Translations under genes and position numbers: made by a program | The notes under the pieces: generated by a model | Seen by the model: only the letters and a program-made list of their open reading frames with translations | Told to the model about the DNA's origin: nothing | Databases searched by the model: none | Shown here: positions 60,675-64,000 of the stretch, one piece after another | Numbering within the stretch: the stretch's first letter is position 1 | Layout of the letters: each line of letters begins with the position of its first letter | Assembly: GCF_020166515.1 (NCBI RefSeq) | Contig: NZ_JAINZT010000005.1 | Span: 1-64,000, forward strand | DNA: 64,000 bases | Direction of reading: 5' to 3' | DNA from: Robertkochia flava | Lineage (GTDB): Bacteria > Bacteroidota > Bacteroidia > Flavobacteriales > Flavobacteriaceae

Positions 60675-61988
60675 TTAAAATAGCGGGTTCTGCAACCAGA
60701 GTTTGCGAAAGGTCCCGGAGGGATCGTATCGTTCGGCCTGCAATTTTGTGTTGAATTTTCGATCTCTTGGGTCATTGCCAACACCACTCACGTAGTTCCA
60801 GTTGCCCCAGTTACTGTGTACATCGTAATCGATCAGCAGGCTTTCAAACCATGCCGCACCTGCCCTCCAGTCCTGTTCCAGGTCTTTAGCCCAATAGGAT
60901 GCAACATTTTGTCTTCCGCGGTTGCTCATCCATCCGGTCTGAATGAGTTCAAGCATATTGGCATCCACAAAATCATTTCCTGTTTTTCCCTCAGTCCATT
61001 TGCGGAAAACGGCCTCATCAAAATTCCAGGTATATTTTCTTTTTTTTATTCCTCCGGACTTAAACAGGAGGTTTCCATGCTTGAGAGAAAGGTATTTAAA
61101 ATAATCTCTCCATAACAGTTCAAAGATCAGCCAGTAAGTATCCTGGTTGCTGATCACCTTTTTTTCGAATGCTTTCACTTCATGAAAGATCATTTTGGCA
61201 GAAATACTTCCATTGGCCAGCCATGGCGATAATTTGGAGCTGTAGTCAATACCGCAGAGTCCGTTCCTGGTGCGTTTGTAGTATTGGAGTTTTTTGGTTT
61301 TCCAGAAATAATGTTCGATTCGTTCCAGGGCATTTTCGGTACCTCCCTGAAACGGAAATGCAGATCTCGAATCGGGCTCCGGAAGGGTAAGACCCAGCTT
61401 TTCAAGGGTGGGAAGGGATTGGCAAAGATCGTCGGGAATATTTTCCTGGGCAGGCTTTTCTTCCGGAAGGGTTATCGGAGCTACGTACCAATTTTTCTCC
61501 ACCGTCTTGCGAAAGGTGGTAAAGACCTCCGGTAACCCATGGATGTCTTTGTAGGGCAGGTCGTCCGGATGAATCAGGAATTGGTCATAGTCTTCCTTAA
61601 AGTGCAGATTCGGCATCTTTCGAATGCTGCGATTTATTGTTTCTTCTTCCGAGGTCCATTCCTTTTGGGTATAAAGACCTTCTGCTTTCCATTTTTTTGC
61701 AAGGACCGGCAAATGGTTTTCAGGAGTGCCGATCTGGAAATGTAGGGGTATACGGAGTCGCTGTAATTCCTGCTTTAACGCCTCAAGACTCTCCAGTAGA
61801 AATCTGAGCCTGTGTGCTCCGGTTTTGGGGAATCCCCAGGGGGTTGGTGCAAACTGGCGAGGGTCAAAAAAATAAACAGCGATTACCGTCTGACATTCCT
61901 CTATGGCCCGCTTCAGACTTTTGTTGTCTGTAACCCGGAGATTGTTCCTGAACCAGATGATTCCGTTTGCCCTTTGTTTTTTATGCAT
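60675..61988 (-). CDS. Cryptochrome-DASH family protein
   Basis: The protein of about 437 residues has an antenna-binding alpha/beta domain ([26 protein letters not shown]) and a C-terminal FAD domain. The FAD domain includes [30 protein letters not shown] and [23 protein letters not shown] (shortened), the DASH signature. Such proteins repair cyclobutane dimers in single-stranded DNA or sense blue light. The ATG at 61988 gives [15 protein letters not shown]. Longer frames overlap more of the DUF2256 gene. Confidence 0.93.
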   Translation of the reverse strand: MHKKQRANGIIWFRNNLRVTDNKSLKRAIEECQTVIAVYFFDPRQFAPTPWGFPKTGAHRLRFLLESLEALKQELQRLRIPLHFQIGTPENHLPVLAKKWKAEGLYTQKEWTSEEETINRSIRKMPNLHFKEDYDQFLIHPDDLPYKDIHGLPEVFTTFRKTVEKNWYVAPITLPEEKPAQENIPDDLCQSLPTLEKLGLTLPEPDSRSAFPFQGGTENALERIEHYFWKTKKLQYYKRTRNGLCGIDYSSKLSPWLANGSISAKMIFHEVKAFEKKVISNQDTYWLIFELLWRDYFKYLSLKHGNLLFKSGGIKKRKYTWNFDEAVFRKWTEGKTGNDFVDANMLELIQTGWMSNRGRQNVASYWAKDLEQDWRAGAAWFESLLIDYDVHSNWGNWNYVSGVGNDPRDRKFNTKLQAERYDPSGTFRKLWLQNPLF

Positions 61989-62107
61989 TTTTTGCTGCAA
62001 TATTTTACCCGGTCCCAGTCGCGTTCCCATTTTTTTCTCCACGTGAAAGGGCGCCCGCATACGATACAGACCTTTTCGGGTAAATCCATTTTAGATTTTT
62101 TTTTCAT
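61913..62107 (-). CDS. DUF2256 zinc-ribbon-like small protein
   Basis: The 64-residue protein has the DUF2256 core: [20 protein letters not shown] followed by [10 protein letters not shown], with four cysteines in two CxxC-type pairs that could bind zinc. DUF2256 genes often sit next to photolyase or cryptochrome genes. The last 25 codons overlap the start of the cryptochrome-DASH gene by 76 bases in another frame, which implies coupled translation. A terminator hairpin lies four bases upstream of its start. Confidence 0.88.
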   Translation of the reverse strand: MKKKSKMDLPEKVCIVCGRPFTWRKKWERDWDRVKYCSKKCIKNKGQTESSGSGTISGLQTTKV

Positions 62108-62110
62108 AAG

Positions 62111-62135
62111 AAAAAGGACCGGGTGAACCGGTCCT
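62111..62135 (-). terminator. Terminator after the small coiled-coil gene
   Basis: AGGACCGG pairs with CCGGTCCT and is followed by five T residues on the minus strand. It lies between the small upstream gene and DUF2256. Confidence 0.75.
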
Positions 62136-62182
62136 CTAAGATAATATTTGTTTAACTGTTTAATAGTTAATATTAAACAAAA

Positions 62183-62425
62183 TTATTGTGGAATCATTTT
62201 TTGGATGCGCTCCTCATATTGATTTATGGCTTCGCGAACCATGTCTACATTATCTGATGCCCGCTGATGCGCATCCTCCATAACTTTCTCAAGTTTGGGA
62301 TCAGGGTGTTGGAACAGATCGGTGATGACGTGGTTGATTTTGTCGATACTGCTCTCCTGGGTGTTCTTAATGTCTTCCAGTTTTGAAAGGATCTTTCGCA
62401 TCCTTTCAAGTTTAGCTTCGTCCAT
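62183..62425 (-). CDS. Small helical protein of unknown function
   Basis: The 80-residue protein is almost wholly charged and helix-forming (KLERMRKILSKLEDIKN, LEKVMEDAHQRASDNVDMV, shortened) with heptad spacing of Leu/Ile/Met, so it may be a coiled coil. There are no cysteines, signal peptide or membrane segment. I do not recognise the family. It is a single gene with its own terminator, upstream of the photolyase cluster. Confidence 0.75.
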   Translation of the reverse strand: MDEAKLERMRKILSKLEDIKNTQESSIDKINHVITDLFQHPDPKLEKVMEDAHQRASDNVDMVREAINQYEERIQKMIPQ

Positions 62426-62600
62426 AATATTTCGGTTTTTGGATTCCCTATAAGATACAATAAATTACTAAATAGTTATTATTTAAGTGTTTATGCGGGG
62501 TGTCGAGCGGCATAGCAAGGGGAATCTTAGAAAGTAAAAACTAACTTGTTCCTGCATCAGGGTTTATGAGATCAGCAGGGAATAACCCATTATAATTTGT

Positions 62601-62608
62601 TAACTTTG
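62601..62608 (+). promoter_or_regulatory. -7 element for kmo
   Basis: TAACTTTG is a full TAnnTTTG match 38 bases before the kmo ATG. The predicted transcript would start just before a terminator-like hairpin. Confidence 0.6.
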
Positions 62609-62616
62609 TAAGAGAA

Positions 62617-62639
62617 CCCGCTATAGCGGGAATTTTTTT
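62617..62639 (+). terminator. Terminator-like hairpin in the kmo leader (possible attenuator)
   Basis: CCCGCTATAGCGGG is a perfect 14-base palindrome (5-base stem, TATA loop) followed by AA and seven T residues. It lies between the kmo promoter element and its start codon. Confidence 0.55.
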
Positions 62640-62646
62640 ATTTATT

Positions 62647-63993
62647 ATGCAAACGCCCAAAAATATTGCTGTAATCGGCAGTGGTTTAGTAGGGAGCCTT
62701 TTGGCGATCTATTTGAAGAAAAGAGGTCATTCTGTAGATGTTTATGACCGAAGGTCCGATATCAGGCAAACCGAATTTTCAGGAAGATCTATCAATCTTG
62801 CTATGTCTACCCGGGGCTGGAGTGCCCTTGGTAATGTAGGTATTGAAGAAGAGATTCGAAAATTGGGGATTCCTATGGATAAAAGGGCGATACATCCAAT
62901 GGAGGGGGAGATGTATTTCCAGTATTACGGAAAGGAAGGGGAGGCCATCTATTCGATCTCCCGGGGCGTGCTCAATAAAAAGATGATCGATCTGGCAGAA
63001 GCCTCCGGGGCCCGGTTTCTCTTCAATTCCAAAGTTTGGGATGTGGAGCTGCCAAAAGCCACCATATATCTTGGCGAACAGGAAAATGAACCCTGGACCC
63101 CGGTCCCTTATGACCACGTTTTTGGTGCCGATGGTGCCTTTTCGCGGGTACGTCATAAAATGCAGCGCCGCAGTCTCTTTAACTACAGTCAGCAGTTTTT
63201 GGAGGCCGGATATAAAGAATTAACCATCCCGGCAAATCCCGACGGCAGCCATAAGCTGGAGAAGAATTCCCTTCACATATGGCCAAGGGGGAAATTCATG
63301 CTGATCGCCCTTCCCAATCTCGACGGTTCTTTTACCTGTACGCTGTTCATGCCGCTTGAAGGAGAAAACTCCTTTGCAGCGCTGAAGGATGAGAGTACCG
63401 TAGAAGCCTTTTTCAGTCATTACTTTTCCGATGTCAGGGATGAGATCCAGAACCTGAAGCACTACTTCTTTAAAAATCCTACCAGTACGCTGGTTACCAT
63501 AAAGTGTTTCCCGTGGACCTACTGGGATAAGGTGGCACTTGTGGGCGATTCTGCCCATGCCATTGTTCCGTTTTACGGTCAGGGCATGAATGCGGGGTTT
63601 GAAGATATCACCTTATTGAATGATCTCATGAATGTGCATGAGGATGATTGGGAAACCATCTTTAAACGCTATGAAGAAATTCGTAAACCCAATGCTGATG
63701 CCATTGCGGAACTTAGTCTCAGCAATTTTATGGAGATGAGTTCCAAAACGGCAGATACGGATTTTCTCTTAAGAAAAAAGATCGAGAAGTGGTTTTCTGA
63801 GAAGTATCCCAACAAGTGGATTCCATTATACTCCAGGGTTACCTTCAGCACAAAACCCTATGCTGAGGCTCTCGAAGAAGACAGGCAGCAGCAGCGAATC
63901 ATGGATGAGGTCATGAAGATGGAAGGAATTCATGAACACTGGAATTCCAGGGACGTTGAACAAAGAATTCTTGAGCTTCTCGAAGCGCAATAA
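62647..63993 (+). CDS. kmo: Kynurenine 3-monooxygenase
   Basis: This FAD- and NADPH-dependent monooxygenase hydroxylates kynurenine to 3-hydroxykynurenine. The 448-residue protein has the dinucleotide motif AVIGSGLVGSLLAIYLKKRGH (shortened), RSINLAMSTRG, the second FAD motif VALVGDSAHAIVPFYGQGMN and GFEDITLL, as in the eukaryotic-type enzyme. The C-terminal 80 residues hold the TRVTFS-like region (YSRVTFSTKPYAEAL). It provides the substrate for the kynureninase encoded about 9 kb upstream. Confidence 0.97.
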   Translation: MQTPKNIAVIGSGLVGSLLAIYLKKRGHSVDVYDRRSDIRQTEFSGRSINLAMSTRGWSALGNVGIEEEIRKLGIPMDKRAIHPMEGEMYFQYYGKEGEAIYSISRGVLNKKMIDLAEASGARFLFNSKVWDVELPKATIYLGEQENEPWTPVPYDHVFGADGAFSRVRHKMQRRSLFNYSQQFLEAGYKELTIPANPDGSHKLEKNSLHIWPRGKFMLIALPNLDGSFTCTLFMPLEGENSFAALKDESTVEAFFSHYFSDVRDEIQNLKHYFFKNPTSTLVTIKCFPWTYWDKVALVGDSAHAIVPFYGQGMNAGFEDITLLNDLMNVHEDDWETIFKRYEEIRKPNADAIAELSLSNFMEMSSKTADTDFLLRKKIEKWFSEKYPNKWIPLYSRVTFSTKPYAEALEEDRQQQRIMDEVMKMEGIHEHWNSRDVEQRILELLEAQ

Positions 63994-64000
63994 CCTTCTT

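Overview
The window is a chromosomal segment of a Bacteroidota bacterium, most likely a marine member of the Flavobacteriaceae. Several things point there: a lipidated TamA-type protein (TamL), two type IX secretion genes (porT/sprT and the plug protein), a DUF3667 protein, a complete Na+-translocating NADH:quinone reductase operon with apbE, and an AccD without zinc-ligand cysteines. Many genes are also preceded by the Bacteroidota -7 promoter element TAnnTTTG, with little sign of Shine-Dalgarno sites. Almost everything is core chromosome. I see no prophage, IS element, integron, CRISPR array or recognisable defence system.

Layout. 1-360: the 3' end of a 23S rRNA, a 5S rRNA and the terminator of the rRNA operon. 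360-1800: a repeat-rich spacer around a hemolysin-III-like gene. 1.8-7.7 kb: pnp, rpsO, a lipoprotein, accD and fbaA. 7.7-15.5 kb: tamL, divergent from an RNA 2'-O-methyltransferase, then porT, ubiE/menG and trkA-trkH. 15.6-24.9 kb: an aminotransferase with a fatty acid desaturase, rsmG, a duplicated CHRD-like lipoprotein, and the leftward set plug-DUF3667-apaG-pruA. 25.0-32.4 kb: nqrABCDEF, a small protein and apbE, which together form a sodium-pumping respiratory module with its own flavin-attaching enzyme. 32.4-39.3 kb: a methyltransferase, map, and a tetR-ABC-HlyD-TolC export operon whose ATPase lacks its catalytic residues. 39.3-50.3 kb: an M1 peptidase set, pepE, an RluF-like pseudouridine synthase, tRNA-Gly(TCC), a double GNAT, two peptidases, a 55-residue membrane protein, an ankyrin protein and gpmI. 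50.3-58 kb: a thioredoxin-like lipoprotein, tatA-PAP2, an O-methyltransferase, kynureninase, pirin, a divergent AraC/MFS pair, a DUF6503-like lipoprotein and a CDGSH iron-sulfur protein. 58-64 kb: an SDR, a photolyase/cryptochrome cluster (FeS photolyase-related protein, cryptochrome-DASH, DUF2256) and kynurenine 3-monooxygenase.

Themes. The nqr-apbE block is functionally coherent: ApbE attaches FMN to the NqrB and NqrC threonines visible here. TamL, PorT and plug all concern outer-membrane assembly or type IX secretion. Kynureninase and kynurenine monooxygenase, 9 kb apart, together convert kynurenine to 3-hydroxyanthranilate. The best leads for something unusual are the ATPase-dead transporter operon, the zinc-less AccD, the altered NqrB flavinylation motif, the hairpin leaders of kmo, tatA and pnp, and the unexplained small protein between nqrF and apbE. 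None of these is a clearly new system. Start codons were moved downstream where a promoter element, a signal peptide or family length argued against the longest reading frame.
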